The translations under genes and the position numbers were made by a program. This document shows positions 51,780-62,509 of a stretch of 62,689 nt of DNA, piece after piece. The DNA is from an uncultured Desulfobacteraceae bacterium (GTDB lineage Bacteria; Desulfobacterota; Desulfobacteria; Desulfobacterales; Desulfatirhabdiaceae). The notes beneath the pieces are model-generated. The model did not search any database. It worked only from the letters and a program-made list of their open reading frames with translations, and was not told the origin of the DNA. Location: positions 1 to 62,689 of the forward strand of contig CAJBLH010000033.1 of assembly GCA_903953895.1 (NCBI GenBank), in the 5' to 3' direction. Numbering within the stretch: the first letter of the stretch is position 1; every line of letters starts with the position of its first letter.

Positions 51780-54242
51780 TCAGCTTGCTGGCAAGCTGCC
51801 TTTATCCGCCCGCTGTTCAAGCTGAACGATTCTTGGGGTCATGAAAATCAAAAGCTCTTCCTGTCTCTTAACTTCACTTTTTGTGCCAAACAGATACCCC
51901 AGAAGTGGAATTTTGGCCAGGTAGGGAACGCCATCATCGCCTGTCGTCTCTGAAGACTTGGTGATACCACCAATCACCAGAGTATCCCCATCATCCACCA
52001 ATAACTCTGTCGTGGCTTTTTTGGTGGCAATGGTTGGAACACCATTGGTTAAGTACGCCACATCGTCTTTTAAAATTTCTATCTTCATGGATATTCGATT
52101 ATCCAGGGTTATGTGCGGAACCACTTTCAGATGCAGAACCACTTTTTTAAACTTTGTGGTCGGCGCTTCATCGGTCTTGCCTTTTTCCATATACCCGACT
52201 TCCAGACCTTGTTCGATATTTGCCTCTTTATTGTCCAGGGTCAGTATCTTGGGAGCGGAAATGATCTTGCCGTTCTTATTGGCTTCCATGGCCTGCAACT
52301 GGGCATCGATGATAATGGGGGTTCCGGGTATCCGCATGAAATTGAATCCGATGGTGCCAACATTTTGTGATGACAGAGGGAAATTCACTGACGCTGTTCC
52401 TCCGTGGGTGCCGCCGAGTGTGTCATAACCCGGTTGCGGCCCAACGCCAGCATTGGGGTCGGAATTCTGGATCCCCCACTGGGCATTCCAGTTAACACCC
52501 AGCTCCCTGGAAAAGTCTGTTGTGGCTTCTACGATCTTGGCTTCGATCACGACCTGAGGGGTCACCCGGTCCAGCTTCTGAACTATCGAACGAATCAGTT
52601 TGACCTTACTGGCGATGTCCGTCACGATCAACTGATTGATCCGCTCATCCACAGTAATGCCACAACCCTTACGAATCTCAGAAGTTCCTGATATTGTGCT
52701 GATATGCGGTACAACATGCTTTAACATCTCATCTTTTCCGGGGTTAGTGGAAGCTGTGGCATAATTCACCGGTATGTATTCAGTGACCAGCGGTTCCAGG
52801 AACTGACTTTGTTCCCTGGCTTTTCTTTCAGCCTCAAAGATTGCCTCTCTGGATTTTTCTTCCTCCTCCAGCGTTTTCAATCTGGCAATGCGGATAACAC
52901 CCCCCTCCTCAGCCTTGTCCAGTTGATTCATTTTGAGAACCAGATCCAGGACCTGGTCCCAGGGAACAGGTTTTTCAAGTGCCAGGGTCACCTTTCCCTG
53001 AACATCCTTGTCAATGGCGAAATTCCCGCCGCTGTAATCCGCCAGAAGGCGGAAAACGTTCCGGATATCCGTATCAAAAAAATCGATCCCAATTTTCTCG
53101 CCCGTATAGACCTTGGGGACGTCACTTCGGTAGACGCCGGTTGATCGTCGGAGTTGCGCTGGAACAGTCTGCGTTTCCCCGGAAGTTTCCACAATATGTT
53201 CGCGCTTTCCAGCCGAAGCTTCGTCCGGTCTGCCGGGCTGCTTTTCTTCGGTTTTTTCAACAAATGTCGTCGTCAGCGGCGCATCCGGTCTGGGAGGAAT
53301 GGAAGATGCTTCAAAACGAATCCTGATAACATTGCCATCCTGCTCTACAAAATAGGGTACCGCTTCGCGCAAATCCAGTGCAATGACGGAGTCGGTTTTC
53401 ATGGCGGACGTCTGCAAGGGGCGAATCCGGTCGATGGCGCTTTCAAACCGGGATGTAATCAGAGGCAGTTTTCTGAAATCAGAAATATGCGTCCGGTAAA
53501 GTCTTAACTGAACAGCCGTCGGCGAAAGTTTTTCCATGCGATACTCGACCGGCTTGGTGGTTCCGATAATAACTGTGGATTTTCCTTTTTTTTCGCTGGA
53601 AAAATCGATTCGATTCACCCAGGCATCACCTGTGGCTTTTTTGGAATCACCCTTTTTTGAAGCACCAACCGGATATGTCCGGTTGAGTGTCGCATCGCCG
53701 GCCTCACCCCCAGTTCCCGAAGACAGACCAACTTCCGAAATTGCCGTTTCCCTGATAGCAGGGGCTATTACGTTTGCAGTAGCCCCTGCATTCTTTCCGG
53801 CAAAGGATACTTTCAAACTGTTGCCTTCACGCTGAACCTGATAAGGCACATCTTTTACCAAAGCTATTTCGACTTTGCTGGTCTGTGCATCTCCGACCCG
53901 TGAAACCGCGATATCACTGATTACCTCGGCATCAGCCGGCACTGTCTGTGTCAAAGCACCGACAATCGTCTCCGGAAAAAATAAAATCACTTTTAAGGGA
54001 GAGGGTTGTTTGATGGATGTATACGACAGTACCGTGTTCCCCTCTATATTCACCACATCCGCATCGAATTCTTTCGCAACTTGAATTCTCATAATTTGTT
54101 TGGACGTATCCGCCTGCTGACTTTCTTGAGCCGTTGGCAGGATGCCCGTATCTGTGGCGCAGCCCATTGCCATTCCAATGCAAAATACAAGCAGGACTGG
54201 CAGTTTGATGAATCGGGAAAACCGAAAATCGTCACACTTCAT
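51780..54242 (-). CDS. pilQ: Type IV pilus secretin PilQ
   Basis: An 820-residue outer-membrane secretin forming the pilus exit pore. A signal/lipobox-like start (GMAMGCATD) is followed by two AMIN domains (about 65-150 and 215-310), which bind peptidoglycan. An STN domain follows (about 385-440, IGIDFFDTDIRNVFRLLAD), then a NolW/N1 domain and the secretin core with VPYLAKIPLLGYLFG near the end. ATG 54242 follows CCGGAGAA. It is the last gene of the pil operon; the usual order M-N-O-P-Q is kept. Confidence 0.94.
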   Translation of the reverse strand: MKCDDFRFSRFIKLPVLLVFCIGMAMGCATDTGILPTAQESQQADTSKQIMRIQVAKEFDADVVNIEGNTVLSYTSIKQPSPLKVILFFPETIVGALTQTVPADAEVISDIAVSRVGDAQTSKVEIALVKDVPYQVQREGNSLKVSFAGKNAGATANVIAPAIRETAISEVGLSSGTGGEAGDATLNRTYPVGASKKGDSKKATGDAWVNRIDFSSEKKGKSTVIIGTTKPVEYRMEKLSPTAVQLRLYRTHISDFRKLPLITSRFESAIDRIRPLQTSAMKTDSVIALDLREAVPYFVEQDGNVIRIRFEASSIPPRPDAPLTTTFVEKTEEKQPGRPDEASAGKREHIVETSGETQTVPAQLRRSTGVYRSDVPKVYTGEKIGIDFFDTDIRNVFRLLADYSGGNFAIDKDVQGKVTLALEKPVPWDQVLDLVLKMNQLDKAEEGGVIRIARLKTLEEEEKSREAIFEAERKAREQSQFLEPLVTEYIPVNYATASTNPGKDEMLKHVVPHISTISGTSEIRKGCGITVDERINQLIVTDIASKVKLIRSIVQKLDRVTPQVVIEAKIVEATTDFSRELGVNWNAQWGIQNSDPNAGVGPQPGYDTLGGTHGGTASVNFPLSSQNVGTIGFNFMRIPGTPIIIDAQLQAMEANKNGKIISAPKILTLDNKEANIEQGLEVGYMEKGKTDEAPTTKFKKVVLHLKVVPHITLDNRISMKIEILKDDVAYLTNGVPTIATKKATTELLVDDGDTLVIGGITKSSETTGDDGVPYLAKIPLLGYLFGTKSEVKRQEELLIFMTPRIVQLEQRADKGSLPAS

Positions 54243-54246
54243 ACAA

Positions 54247-54906
54247 CTATTCTCCGGAAGGTTTCTGGAATTTAAGTTCTGAATTACGATTGACAACATT
54301 GCCCTGAGCATCCTCGACTTCTTCTTCTACAACAACTCGATCTTTCAGAATGTTGACCACTTTCCCGGAATGAATTCCCATATAGGCGCCCATACCGACA
54401 ATGTACCCCTTGCCGGTAGACTCTTCTACCATCGCTTTGAACCCGGACGGCGTCCGGATAATAGCTGTCAGCTTTAATTGGCTTAAATCAACCCGTTCAA
54501 GGGGAGTTGTGGGTTCGCGTTTTTCCCTTTTTATCTTTTCAGCCTGCAACGGTTTGACAGGCTCATCCCTCAGAAGCGGCACAAATGGATCGATTTTTCC
54601 TGCGGGGTCGTAGGAAACAGATGCGGGAACCATATTCCCGGCAGGTGGCTTTGAACTCGTTTCAATAGTTGTCGTTGTGGCACCCGTCACAACGCTGTCT
54701 GGAAGATTTTTTGTAGAGGAAGCTGAAGACAAAGAACCGGCTGCCACAGTTGCAGGTGCTGGTTTTATGCTCTCCGGTTTCTCATAAATTTTTTTACGGA
54801 TGATCTCCGGCTTGCTCTGTGGCGTTTCGGACTTGCTGCATCCTGCAAGGCCGGAAAAAAAACCAACCAGAGAAAAAATCACCACGATTTTGGATAACTG
54901 AATCAT
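54247..54906 (-). CDS. pilP: Type IV pilus inner-membrane lipoprotein PilP
   Basis: A 219-residue lipoprotein linking PilNO to the secretin. The lipobox LAGC has Cys at about residue 23. A disordered Ser/Thr/Pro-rich region (about 25-110) leads to the beta-domain with LSQLKLTAIIRTPSGFKAMVEE and KGYIVGMGAYMGIHSGKVV. Its stop is 4 bp before the pilQ start. Confidence 0.93.
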   Translation of the reverse strand: MIQLSKIVVIFSLVGFFSGLAGCSKSETPQSKPEIIRKKIYEKPESIKPAPATVAAGSLSSASSTKNLPDSVVTGATTTTIETSSKPPAGNMVPASVSYDPAGKIDPFVPLLRDEPVKPLQAEKIKREKREPTTPLERVDLSQLKLTAIIRTPSGFKAMVEESTGKGYIVGMGAYMGIHSGKVVNILKDRVVVEEEVEDAQGNVVNRNSELKFQKPSGE

Positions 54907-54926
54907 ATTTGCGGCTTCATCCCGGA

Positions 54927-55607
54927 CTATTTCTTTACATTTGGTTTCTTGGCGCCCTTGGCGGCATCTTTTTTTTCAGTTGCTGCCGGTGTTTCCACAA
55001 ATTTATAGGTCACCGCCGTACACGATGTAATCAATCGGTTTGTATCGCCGGCAGATGTGGTCATCTTACTATCCTTGGCGGGCAGGGTCATCTTGATATC
55101 CTTGATATTGACAATTCTGTGCAGATTTGAGACCTTGTCGAAAAATACGCCGACATGATGATAAGTTCCAGATACCGTAATGGAAACAGGTATTTCAGCA
55201 TAAAAATCTTTAGCGATTTCCGATTTGGGTTCAAAAAGAATGAATTCCAGACCCGCATCATGACCAAATTGCGAAACGCTGGTGAGGAGCAGAGGAATTT
55301 CTTCTTTATCCGGCAATGCATTCCGGGAGATATTGAAATCTTCTTCCGCATCTTTCATCTCCTGTCTGAATTTTCCAATCTGTGCCGCCGCTGTTCTGGC
55401 AGTCGCCAGTTTCTGATCGAGCTCCTTCAGTTGCCCAGTCATTTTATCTATCTGAGTGTACTGCGGATAATAAAAAAAATAACCGAAGGCGCCTGCCAGG
55501 AGTCCTACCGTCGCCACACATATCAAAATCCGTTGAATCGGCGTCAGACCTGCGATTTTTTCAATTGCCGGCTCCAGAGATTCCAAAGAGATGGCGGGAA
55601 ATTTCAT
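54927..55607 (-). CDS. pilO: Type IV pilus assembly protein PilO
   Basis: A 226-residue inner-membrane protein. TM (about 24-44) is followed by a coiled coil (about 45-95, with KELDQKLATARTAAAQI) and a ferredoxin-like domain (about 105-195) including VTVSGTYHHVGVFFDKVSNLHRIVNI. The C-terminus is Lys-rich. It dimerises with PilN and overlaps it by 4 bp. Confidence 0.93.
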   Translation of the reverse strand: MKFPAISLESLEPAIEKIAGLTPIQRILICVATVGLLAGAFGYFFYYPQYTQIDKMTGQLKELDQKLATARTAAAQIGKFRQEMKDAEEDFNISRNALPDKEEIPLLLTSVSQFGHDAGLEFILFEPKSEIAKDFYAEIPVSITVSGTYHHVGVFFDKVSNLHRIVNIKDIKMTLPAKDSKMTTSAGDTNRLITSCTAVTYKFVETPAATEKKDAAKGAKKPNVKK

Positions 55608-56185
55608 TTTTTTACAGCCTTATCAGGAGATTCTGTGTCGAGTACAACAATTTTCCTGCATGATATTTCGAAATTTTTTAACACGACATCCTTGATGGCC
55701 TGCTGTTTGAGGGTTTTAAGGTTGACACTCGAGAACAGTTTGGAGCCCTCCAGCTGAATCATGAAATCCGCCACGGTTTTGTTATCGAGAGCAAGTCCGT
55801 TGATTTCCACTGTGTCGCTCAAGGCTGAAAGACTGGTAAACCACATGCGGCCGGGTATCACCATGCTGGTCAGAGTATCAAGAAGAACGACGGATGACTT
55901 GCGATTAAGCTCCAGGTTTTTGATAACAGCCGTTTTTTTCTTTAAAACATCCAGCTTTTTCTTGATCTCATCGATTTCTTTGGTCAGGACAGTCAGCTCA
56001 TCCAGTTGCTTAGTGGACGTTTTGATCCGACTATCCATATCCTGAATCTTCCGATTGAGAGATACTGCTAAATACGACATCCCCAATGTCAGGAATATCA
56101 GCGCAAGAAAAAAGATGGAAATCTGCTGCCGGACATTTTCTTTTTTCCGAGCCTTTCGAAAAGGCAGAAGGTTAATCCGTATCAT
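55604..56185 (-). CDS. pilN: Type IV pilus assembly protein PilN
   Basis: A 193-residue inner-membrane protein with the family N-terminus MIRINLLPFRKARKKE, which binds the PilM groove. TM (about 22-42) is followed by a coiled coil (about 48-92) and a periplasmic ferredoxin-like domain. It overlaps pilM and pilO by 4 bp each, so the three are coupled. Confidence 0.94.
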   Translation of the reverse strand: MIRINLLPFRKARKKENVRQQISIFFLALIFLTLGMSYLAVSLNRKIQDMDSRIKTSTKQLDELTVLTKEIDEIKKKLDVLKKKTAVIKNLELNRKSSVVLLDTLTSMVIPGRMWFTSLSALSDTVEINGLALDNKTVADFMIQLEGSKLFSSVNLKTLKQQAIKDVVLKNFEISCRKIVVLDTESPDKAVKK

Positions 56186-57237
56186 TTGTCGCCAATTCTC
56201 CGGATAGCCAAACCCATACTTATTGCAGCCTGGGCGGATACCTTTTCAAGAAACGACGCATCAAGCCGTTTATCAATGGAAAATTTACCGAAAGGATTGA
56301 TGATTTCCACTTTCGATGAAGTTTCTGACGCCAGAATATGCCGAAATTCTGTAATATTGGCGCCTCCGCCGCTGAGCAGAATTTTGCTGATCTGATCATC
56401 CGGATACGTTGAATAGAAAAAATCAATGGCCCGCCGAATTTCAAGACACCAGTCTCCAATCACAGATGAAACGATTTCCGTGATTTCACGAGGGGCTATC
56501 TTATCCGATTTGCCGGTATTTTTTATCGTTTCGGCATCTTCCAAGGAACATGCCGCTTTATCCGATATTTTATGATTTATTTGATTACATCCTAGAGATA
56601 CATCGCGCATAAAAAGTGAGGAACTGTTCCTGACAATATTCAGGGATGTCTTGCCGGCGCCGATATCGATCAAGGCGACCACTTCATCCATATTATCGTA
56701 ATTCGCCTCATAAATATTTTGAAGTGCAAATGCATCGACATCGATTACACAGGGTCGCAGGCCGGACAATTCAATCAGGCTGACATACTCATCGACCAGT
56801 TCCTTTTTGGCAGCGACCAGAATCACCTCCAGCCTGTTGGCGCTGAGAGGGCTTTCCCCGATGATCTGATAATCCAGATTCACATCGTTGATATCAAAAG
56901 GGATATACTGCTCCGCCTCGAATTGAATGGTTTCCTGCAATTCAGCGTCCGTCATACTCTGCACCTGAATTTTTTTTACGATGACCGAATATCCGCCGAT
57001 GGAAACAGCCACATTTTTTTCTCTGACTTTCTGAGCACTGAAAAGTTCCCGAATAGCCTGCGAAACGGTTTGCGAATCTTTGATAATCCCATCTTCAATA
57101 GCCCCGTTCGGTATGTTGACCATGCCGAATTTGTTCAACAGAAACCCACTTTTCCGAGTTGTAAATACCTCGCACAGCTTAATTGCTTTGGAACCGATAT
57201 CGAGGCCGATCAGATGATTTTTTTTTGCGAATAGCAT
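56182..57237 (-). CDS. pilM: Type IV pilus assembly ATPase-like protein PilM
   Basis: A 351-residue cytoplasmic actin-like protein. The FtsA/MreB-like nucleotide fold shows LIGLDIGSKAIKLCEV, VALIDIGAGKTSLNIV and ILLSGGGANI. It binds ATP and PilN and organises the pilus alignment complex. ATG 57237 begins MLFAKKNHL; the frame extends to TTG 57282 but neither start has a clear ribosome site (an AGG lies 12-14 nt upstream of the ATG). First gene of the pilMNOPQ operon. Confidence 0.93.
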   Translation of the reverse strand: MLFAKKNHLIGLDIGSKAIKLCEVFTTRKSGFLLNKFGMVNIPNGAIEDGIIKDSQTVSQAIRELFSAQKVREKNVAVSIGGYSVIVKKIQVQSMTDAELQETIQFEAEQYIPFDINDVNLDYQIIGESPLSANRLEVILVAAKKELVDEYVSLIELSGLRPCVIDVDAFALQNIYEANYDNMDEVVALIDIGAGKTSLNIVRNSSSLFMRDVSLGCNQINHKISDKAACSLEDAETIKNTGKSDKIAPREITEIVSSVIGDWCLEIRRAIDFFYSTYPDDQISKILLSGGGANITEFRHILASETSSKVEIINPFGKFSIDKRLDASFLEKVSAQAAISMGLAIRRIGDK

Positions 57238-57590
57238 TTGTGGGTGAAACCTGTCTAAATGGTTTATCAGGAAAGCAGCCAACGTTTCACAGTATCAGGT
57301 CATGTAAAGCAAGTCTTGATCGCTCTGAATCATTGCCAATAAACAACAACCCAAACAGAACAGAGTATCAGTTTGGTTTTATGTGAAAATGATCATTTTT
57401 ATTCTTCGTTGAGACCAATCCGGACATGAGGTTATTCTGATAATGTCACTTCCCTACAATTGCCTTTAAATAATCAAATAGTCAATATTTTTTCCATTGA
57501 ACTTCTGAAATATTTGCTTCACCTCAGTCCTATTGATCTGTGTATCAAAAGTATTTAAATTCGTTACCATAACATTACATCTACTTTACC
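57238..57590. other. Divergent intergenic region between pilM and a kinase gene
   Basis: AT-rich DNA without a supported gene. The pilM promoter must lie here on the minus strand, but I see no clear pair of elements for it. Confidence 0.4.
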
Positions 57591-57619
57591 TTGACAATGA
57601 AATCAGTGTTGCCTATAAA
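57591..57619 (+). promoter_or_regulatory. Strong sigma70-type promoter before the histidine kinase
   Basis: TTGACA (57591-57596) and TATAAA (57614-57619) are separated by 17 bp, close to consensus. Transcription should start near 57626, leaving a leader of about 55 nt before ATG 57681. Confidence 0.7.
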
Positions 57620-57680
57620 CGCTATATGATAAAACCCCCTGAATTGTTAGGCTCATCTTCGAATCATTCCCATCTTGCTA

Positions 57681-59117
57681 ATGGCACAGACAGAAAACGA
57701 TAAAATAAAACCCTTCAGGCTGGTTAAATTTTTTACGATTATCAGTCTGTTGGTTATTTTTATCGGCGCACTCGTACTCAGTTTTTTGAATATTCATTGG
57801 GCAAGGGCCTTGCAATTAAAAAAAAGCGAAGAGTATGCGCTGGTTCTGGTTGAAAATCTCAACCACCAGGTTTTTCTGCAGTTCATCATTCCGGTTGTCC
57901 TGAAATTCGGAAAAATCGAACTGAGCAATCCCGATCAGTTCGAGAGAATGGATACGATTGTTCGAAGCACGCTGCACAGTTTCAAAGTGGATATGGTGAA
58001 TATTTATGATACCAACAATACCATTTCCTATAGTTTCGACAAGCAACTTATCGGGCGGAAAAATATGGGGGGCACCGGCTATGAATACGCCATTTCCGGT
58101 ACCCCGACTTCCACACTGGTTCAACGCGGGAATTCTTGGGAAATTCCCCTGGGCTTCCCAAAAGAAAGCCGCTTGACAACTTTTGCACCGATTCGAGCTG
58201 AACGGCAGTTTTTGCGTATTTCCGGGCCTGTTTTAGGGGTCGTGGAGATTGTTCAGGATATCTCAGAGGATTATCAAACCATCCTCCGTTTTCAACTGCT
58301 GGTGATTGCAACCTGCATCGTGGTGATGAGCATCCTGATCGGTGTTCTGATCTATGTGGTGCAACGCGGAGAGGCCATCATTCAGCAGCGAACCCAGGAA
58401 CAGCTCAGCTTAAAAGAAAAACTGGCGCAGTCGGAACGGATGTCCTCTCTCGGAGGAATGATCGCAGGCATTTCGCATGAAATTCGAAATCCGTTGGGTA
58501 TCATCAGAAGCTCCGCAGAGCTTCTGAAAAAAAAGGTCGCGCAATTCGATCCGTCCAATTCCATCCCTGATATCATCGTTGAAGAGTCCAGTCGACTCAA
58601 CCTCATCATCACGGATTTTCTCAATTTTGCCAAGCCCAGACCCCCTCACCGCATAGCCTGCCGGCTTGAAGACATTCTTGAAAAAAACATTGTTTTTATC
58701 ACCCCTCAGATTCAGGATCAGGGGTATACCATTATCAAGGATTTTGCGCATTATCTGCCCGAAATTCAGGCTGATTCGGACATGCTGTATCAGGCTTTCC
58801 TAAATATCTTCATGAATGCAATACAGGCAATGCCGGATGGCGGCAAAATTCAGGTCATCATCCAAGCCGCTGTCAATATTGTCACCATTTGCATTGAAGA
58901 TGAAGGCCCCGGTGTTTCGGAGGATCTGTTGGAAAAAATCTGGGATCCATTTTTCACAACCAAAGAAAAAGGAACCGGGCTTGGTCTGGGTATTGTAAAA
59001 AACATCATTGAATCCCACGACGGCCGCATTCGGATTGAAAATCGCAAAGAAGGATTGGGCGTTCGCGTAATTATTGAGCTGCCAATCGCCGTCAATGAAG
59101 ATATGGCAGTCCAATAA
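57681..59117 (+). CDS. Sensor histidine kinase (NtrB-like), possibly linked to pili
   Basis: A 478-residue membrane kinase. TM1 (about 15-36) and TM2 (about 210-233) enclose an extracytoplasmic domain with a double-strand pattern ([16 protein letters not shown]), possibly Cache-like. A coiled coil leads to HisKA with [11 protein letters not shown] (H266), then HATPase with [21 protein letters not shown] and [15 protein letters not shown] 57681 is chosen over TTG 57675. No response regulator is adjacent. Its divergence from pilM suggests a PilS-type role, but the extracytoplasmic loop is unlike the six-TM PilS, so this is only a guess. Confidence 0.85.
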   Translation: MAQTENDKIKPFRLVKFFTIISLLVIFIGALVLSFLNIHWARALQLKKSEEYALVLVENLNHQVFLQFIIPVVLKFGKIELSNPDQFERMDTIVRSTLHSFKVDMVNIYDTNNTISYSFDKQLIGRKNMGGTGYEYAISGTPTSTLVQRGNSWEIPLGFPKESRLTTFAPIRAERQFLRISGPVLGVVEIVQDISEDYQTILRFQLLVIATCIVVMSILIGVLIYVVQRGEAIIQQRTQEQLSLKEKLAQSERMSSLGGMIAGISHEIRNPLGIIRSSAELLKKKVAQFDPSNSIPDIIVEESSRLNLIITDFLNFAKPRPPHRIACRLEDILEKNIVFITPQIQDQGYTIIKDFAHYLPEIQADSDMLYQAFLNIFMNAIQAMPDGGKIQVIIQAAVNIVTICIEDEGPGVSEDLLEKIWDPFFTTKEKGTGLGLGIVKNIIESHDGRIRIENRKEGLGVRVIIELPIAVNEDMAVQ

Positions 59118-59123
59118 AAGCGG

Positions 59124-60239
59124 TTACTCCAGATAACGGGTCGGAACGTTGGTAGACGGCTGTGAAATCCCTTGGCGAATCACCAGGGTTTTCCCGATTT
59201 CAACCCCATCTGAAACCACATCGGGATGATATTGCCGGCCTTTTCTCCGAAAACTTCCAATACGGGGATATCTCGCCGAAAAATACTGCTTTAACTGCAG
59301 ATCGGTTGTAGGAACCAATGAATGCGAGTCTGAAACGGTTTTGCCGATGGACGATTCGCTTTCCAGCTTCATTTTGAACCCTGATAAAATTCCGGATGCA
59401 AAATCGGTTTTTCGATACCTGTTCATTTTAGCATCGGTGTTGTATCGATCCCATTCCGCATCAATAAAACGGCCGATAAAATCAAAAACATACGTAGCGA
59501 TCTGAAGATTCCGGGCTGCACCGCTGATTTCAAGAACCCTTCCCATTTTGCCTTTTTCAATCACATAGGCGCCGATCCAGATGCCTTTTACAAAATAATA
59601 ATCCATCAGGAGATGGGCCAGAGCATAATCCTCCGCAAAATGCCTGAGAGCCGGCTTTCCAACAAACATGCTGAAATAATCCCTTGGCACATTTCGAAAA
59701 ATCTGCTCTGACTCGTATTTTGCCATCAACTCATGGGCTTTGATCATGGCGGATTCCGCTTCATGAAAATTGCTGCTTTGAGCCAGCGCCAGGAGTTTTT
59801 GAATCCGGAGCTTGATCTTGTCGCTGTCGTTTTCCGATATCTGAGAAATCTGCCGACTGAGAGGAACATATGTTCCGGCTGCTCTGGGGTTGGCGCTCAA
59901 CATCCGGCAGGCTTTCTGGAATGCAGGGCCATGAGCCGGCTCGTGCTGTACACATAATGCCTCCGATGCAACCTGGTGCGCCATCTCATGGTAAAGCACT
60001 TCGCGGATATCGTTCCAGGAATGATTCAACACGAAGTTACGGCTAAAGCCGATCTCCCGCTTTTCTGATGACCAACAGCCCAATCTGTTTTTATAATCAT
60101 ACAGTGAAAACAATGGCTTACATACCATTTTTCGAAAGTTGGCTGTGACGGACCACAGGGCGGCATCCCATTCACACGACAAGCCGTGAAGGATACGCTG
60201 CTCGAGATTTTCCAAAACCTGATGGGTGGATGGCTTCAT
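59124..60239 (-). CDS. SprT-like metallopeptidase-fold protein with DUF2786
   Basis: A 371-residue protein. The first 120 residues are SprT-like, with the zinc motif YHEMAHQVA (HExxH) and a further His in [18 protein letters not shown]2786 spans about 135-175 ([35 protein letters not shown]). The rest is helical with no recognised domain. Family members are found in phage and host genomes; a protease or DNA-associated role is unproven. The start ATG 60239 overlaps the fcl stop by 4 bp (ATGA), so it is translated with the GDP-fucose genes. Confidence 0.78.
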   Translation of the reverse strand: MKPSTHQVLENLEQRILHGLSCEWDAALWSVTANFRKMVCKPLFSLYDYKNRLGCWSSEKREIGFSRNFVLNHSWNDIREVLYHEMAHQVASEALCVQHEPAHGPAFQKACRMLSANPRAAGTYVPLSRQISQISENDSDKIKLRIQKLLALAQSSNFHEAESAMIKAHELMAKYESEQIFRNVPRDYFSMFVGKPALRHFAEDYALAHLLMDYYFVKGIWIGAYVIEKGKMGRVLEISGAARNLQIATYVFDFIGRFIDAEWDRYNTDAKMNRYRKTDFASGILSGFKMKLESESSIGKTVSDSHSLVPTTDLQLKQYFSARYPRIGSFRRKGRQYHPDVVSDGVEIGKTLVIRQGISQPSTNVPTRYLE

Positions 60240-61360
60240 GAAACGTCAACCATTTTCGGATAAGTCTGATAGGTGCGATGAATTCCTTCCAACAGGGAAA
60301 TGCCGGGTTTCCATCCCAAACTGTTTAAGACAGAAACATCCAGAAGCTTCTGTGGCATTCCGTCGGGCTGAGTGGTATCCCAGGTGACCTTGCCCGAATA
60401 GCCTACCACGTACTGGACTTTTTCAGCCAGTTCGCGAATGGTCAGATCCTCACCGGTTCCCAGGTTGATATGGGAAATCCGCCCGTTTTCAGTTGCCTGG
60501 TCATAGCAATTATCCTCAATCTGCATGACAAACACACTTCCGGATGCCATATCATCCACATGGAGGAACTCGCGCCGGGCGGAACCGGTTCCCCACAACA
60601 GCACGTTCGGGAATCCAACATCGGAAGGTTTCTGGGCTTCTCCATCCATGATACCCGCCCCATACCGGAAGGGAAGACCCAAATACGCCCGGACTGAATC
60701 CGGAATCGGACCCAAACCAGCTTCGTCTTTCTGAATGGCAGTCCAGTTGTTATCCTGTGCGAGCCTAGCCAGATGAAATTTTCGAATCAGTGCGGGCAGA
60801 ACATGGGAGTTGTTCAGGTCGTAGGAATCGTTCGGGCCATAGAGATTGGTCGGCATCACACAACGATATCGGGCGCCATACTGGCGGTTATAGGATTGAC
60901 AGAGTTCGATTCCGGCTATTTTGGCAATGGCATAGGGCTGATTGGTAGGCTCGAGAAATCCGGAAAGCAGGGCCGCCTCTTTCATGGGCTGATGCGCATG
61001 TTTTGGATAAATACAGGAGCTTCCCAGAAACAGAAGGCGCCGGACCCCTGCGATGAAAGCCTCATGAATCACGTTGCATTCGATCATCAGGTTCTGATAA
61101 ATGAAATCGGCCCGATAGGTATTGTTGGCCAGAATCCCGCCAACTTTTGCAGCAGCAAGAACCACATAATCGATGGGTTCTGTCTGAAAAAAACGGCGCA
61201 CGGCCTGTTGATCCAGCAGGTCCAGTTCGCGGTGAGTTCGGGTAATCAGGCGCTGATATCCGGCATCATTGAGAAATCGCATGATGGCAGATCCTACCAT
61301 GCCGCGGTGACCTGCAACAAATATCCGTGAATCGCGTGTTAAAGGGGGTATGGAAAGCAT
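60236..61360 (-). CDS. fcl: GDP-L-fucose synthase
   Basis: A 374-residue short-chain dehydrogenase converting GDP-4-keto-6-deoxymannose to GDP-L-fucose. The NAD(P) loop is [13 protein letters not shown]; the catalytic Ser is in [10 protein letters not shown] and the Tyr-Lys pair in YAIAKIAG. Family blocks [10 protein letters not shown] and [10 protein letters not shown] are present. The central insertion of about 50 residues ([15 protein letters not shown]...) makes it longer than E. coli Fcl (321). ATG 61360 follows GAGG. It lies 15 bp after gmd. Confidence 0.92.
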   Translation of the reverse strand: MLSIPPLTRDSRIFVAGHRGMVGSAIMRFLNDAGYQRLITRTHRELDLLDQQAVRRFFQTEPIDYVVLAAAKVGGILANNTYRADFIYQNLMIECNVIHEAFIAGVRRLLFLGSSCIYPKHAHQPMKEAALLSGFLEPTNQPYAIAKIAGIELCQSYNRQYGARYRCVMPTNLYGPNDSYDLNNSHVLPALIRKFHLARLAQDNNWTAIQKDEAGLGPIPDSVRAYLGLPFRYGAGIMDGEAQKPSDVGFPNVLLWGTGSARREFLHVDDMASGSVFVMQIEDNCYDQATENGRISHINLGTGEDLTIRELAEKVQYVVGYSGKVTWDTTQPDGMPQKLLDVSVLNSLGWKPGISLLEGIHRTYQTYPKMVDVS

Positions 61361-61375
61361 CAAGTCCTCGCTGGG

Positions 61376-62509
61376 TTATTCGAAATGATTGTAGATTTGA
61401 AACCCTTCCTTCTCCACCAGAAAATCCTTTTGCGCTTCCATCATATCTTTTTCCACCATGATTCGAATCAATTCTTCAAAATCCATTTTGGGTTCCCAGC
61501 CCAGAATCGTTTTGGCTTTTGTCGGGTCTCCCAGTAGAAACTCCACTTCCGCAGGTCTGAAATACCGCGGATCGATGCTGACGACAATCTGGCCGGGTTC
61601 AGGCGGTTTTTTCAAGCTGTTTTTGCAATTATCAGAAAAGGAAACCGAATCGATCACACCGTTTTCTTCAATGCCCGAACCCCGCCAGACCAGATGGATG
61701 CCAAGAACTTCGAAAGCCTTTTCTACAAACTCCCGGACAGAATGAGCGCGGCCGGTTGCAATCACAAAGTCTTCTGGTGACGGGTGCTGAAGCATCAGCC
61801 ACATCGCCTCCACGTAGTCTCCGGCATACCCCCAGTCTCTCCGGGAATTAAGATTGCCAAGGTAAAGCCTGTCCTGGAGTCCAAGGCGTATTCTGGCCAC
61901 CGCACGGGTGATCTTCCGGGTGACGAATGTTTCCCCCCGCACCGGAGATTCATGGTTGAACAAAATTCCGTTACAGGCAAACATGCCATACGCCTCGCGA
62001 TAATTCACCGTTATCCAGTAGGCGTAGACCTTGGCAGCACCATAGGGGCTTCTGGGGTAAAAGGGGGTGGATTCCTTCTGAGGGATTTCCTGCACTTTTC
62101 CATACATTTCACTGGTTGACGCCTGATAGAAGCGGGTATGACCTTCAAGTCCCAAAATCCGAACGGCTTCAAGGATTCTGAGCGCCCCCAGAGCATCTGA
62201 ATTGGCGGTATATTCCGGCGTTTCAAATGATACCTGAACATGGCTTTGCGCTGCCAGGTTATATATTTCATCCGGTTTTACTTCCTGAACAATTCGGATC
62301 AGATTGGTCGCATCGGTCAGATCGCCATAATGCATCAAAAAATGCACATCAGTTTCGTGCGGGTCCCTGTAGAGATGATCCACGCGGCGGGTGTTGAAAG
62401 AAGAGGCTCTCCGTTTAATGCCATGAACTTCATACCCTTTGCCCAATAGAAATTCCGCCAGATAGGCACCGTCCTGCCCGGTTACGCCAGTAATCAATGC
62501 TCGCTTCAT
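61376..62509 (-). CDS. gmd: GDP-mannose 4,6-dehydratase
   Basis: A 377-residue short-chain dehydrogenase that makes GDP-4-keto-6-deoxymannose. The NADP loop is [19 protein letters not shown]; the active site has the Thr in QASTSEMYG and [10 protein letters not shown] (Tyr-x3-Lys). [16 protein letters not shown] is a clear family block. With fcl directly downstream it forms the GDP-L-fucose pathway used for surface polysaccharide. The start MKRAL at 62509 is preceded by no strong ribosome site. Confidence 0.95.
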   Translation of the reverse strand: MKRALITGVTGQDGAYLAEFLLGKGYEVHGIKRRASSFNTRRVDHLYRDPHETDVHFLMHYGDLTDATNLIRIVQEVKPDEIYNLAAQSHVQVSFETPEYTANSDALGALRILEAVRILGLEGHTRFYQASTSEMYGKVQEIPQKESTPFYPRSPYGAAKVYAYWITVNYREAYGMFACNGILFNHESPVRGETFVTRKITRAVARIRLGLQDRLYLGNLNSRRDWGYAGDYVEAMWLMLQHPSPEDFVIATGRAHSVREFVEKAFEVLGIHLVWRGSGIEENGVIDSVSFSDNCKNSLKKPPEPGQIVVSIDPRYFRPAEVEFLLGDPTKAKTILGWEPKMDFEELIRIMVEKDMMEAQKDFLVEKEGFQIYNHFE

